From: Dysgonamonadaceae bacterium
Lineage (GTDB): Bacteria; Bacteroidota; Bacteroidia; Bacteroidales; Azobacteroidaceae
Direction of reading: 5' to 3'
DNA: 14,594 bases
Assembly: GCA_031260235.1 (NCBI GenBank)
Contig: JAIRKG010000125.1
Coordinates: forward strand, 1-14,594
Each line of letters opens with the position of its first letter. The first letter of the stretch is position 1. A program made the translations under genes and the position numbers. Shown here piece by piece: positions 14,559-14,594 of the stretch. Below the pieces are notes generated by a model that was not told the DNA's origin, searched no databases, and saw only the letters and a list, made by a program, of their open reading frames with translations.

Positions 14559-14594
14559 ATGAAAGCAATATATTTTCAATTCAATGATATGATT
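14559..14594 (+). CDS. Start of a gene leaving the window
   Basis: An ATG at 14559 opens a frame of 12 codons (MKAIYFQFNDMI) to the window end. It follows the repeat block and A/T-rich DNA. A sequence TACCTTCA at 14547-14554 resembles the -7 box but differs at its last two consensus positions and sits only four bases from the ATG, which would make a leaderless message. The product cannot be named. Confidence 0.35.
   Translation, partial: MKAIYFQFNDMI

Noticed and set aside
1..14594. tRNA or rRNA genes
   Set aside because: I looked in the gaps for cloverleaf-like arms with a TTCGA-type T loop and for rRNA core motifs and saw none; short gaps leave little room. A tRNAscan run would settle it.

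Overview
The window reads as a chromosomal piece of a bacterium of the phylum Bacteroidota, most likely order Bacteroidales. This is inferred from TAnnTTTG-type -7 promoter boxes (TACCTTTG three times, TATCTTTG once), the lack of Shine-Dalgarno sequences with A/T-rich stretches before start codons, a DUF4491-type membrane protein, a tgt gene lacking the usual zinc cysteines next to an LptF/LptG permease, and the closeness of all proteins to Bacteroidales versions as I remember them. No database was searched. All recognised genes lie on the + strand.

Layout. 1-1018 holds no convincing long gene: it has REP-like palindromic repeats in both orientations, a 21-bp tandem array whose arms co-vary, a hairpin-rich island of unknown origin, and a promoter plus possible mini-ORF for nadC. 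1019-2963 is a nadC-aroC pair (NAD synthesis, chorismate synthesis). 3090-5810 is pyruvate phosphate dikinase with a near-perfect Bacteroidota promoter and a hairpin at the predicted 5' end of its mRNA. A 54-bp inverted-repeat structure separates it from a serine O-acetyltransferase gene (6033-6935). 7024-10686 is an electron-transfer module: ETF:quinone oxidoreductase followed by one gene fusing the ETF beta and alpha subunits. 10761-11048 is a small DUF4491 membrane protein. 11138-13989 is a tight run of a thioredoxin-fold lipoprotein, tgt and an LptF/LptG-family permease. 13990-14558 is a second dense repeat block, and a new reading frame starts at 14559 and leaves the window.

The genes are mostly housekeeping. 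The two that clearly work together are the ETF-QO and fused ETF: electrons from unidentified dehydrogenases would pass through the ETF to ETF-QO and the membrane quinone pool (probably menaquinone). No acyl-CoA dehydrogenase lies in the window.

The least explained signals are in the two gene-free ends: the 21-bp array with compensating arms, and a 23-bp core that occurs in opposite orientations between the same TGACG/CGTCA borders at the two ends of the window. I see no complete new defence or mobile system.
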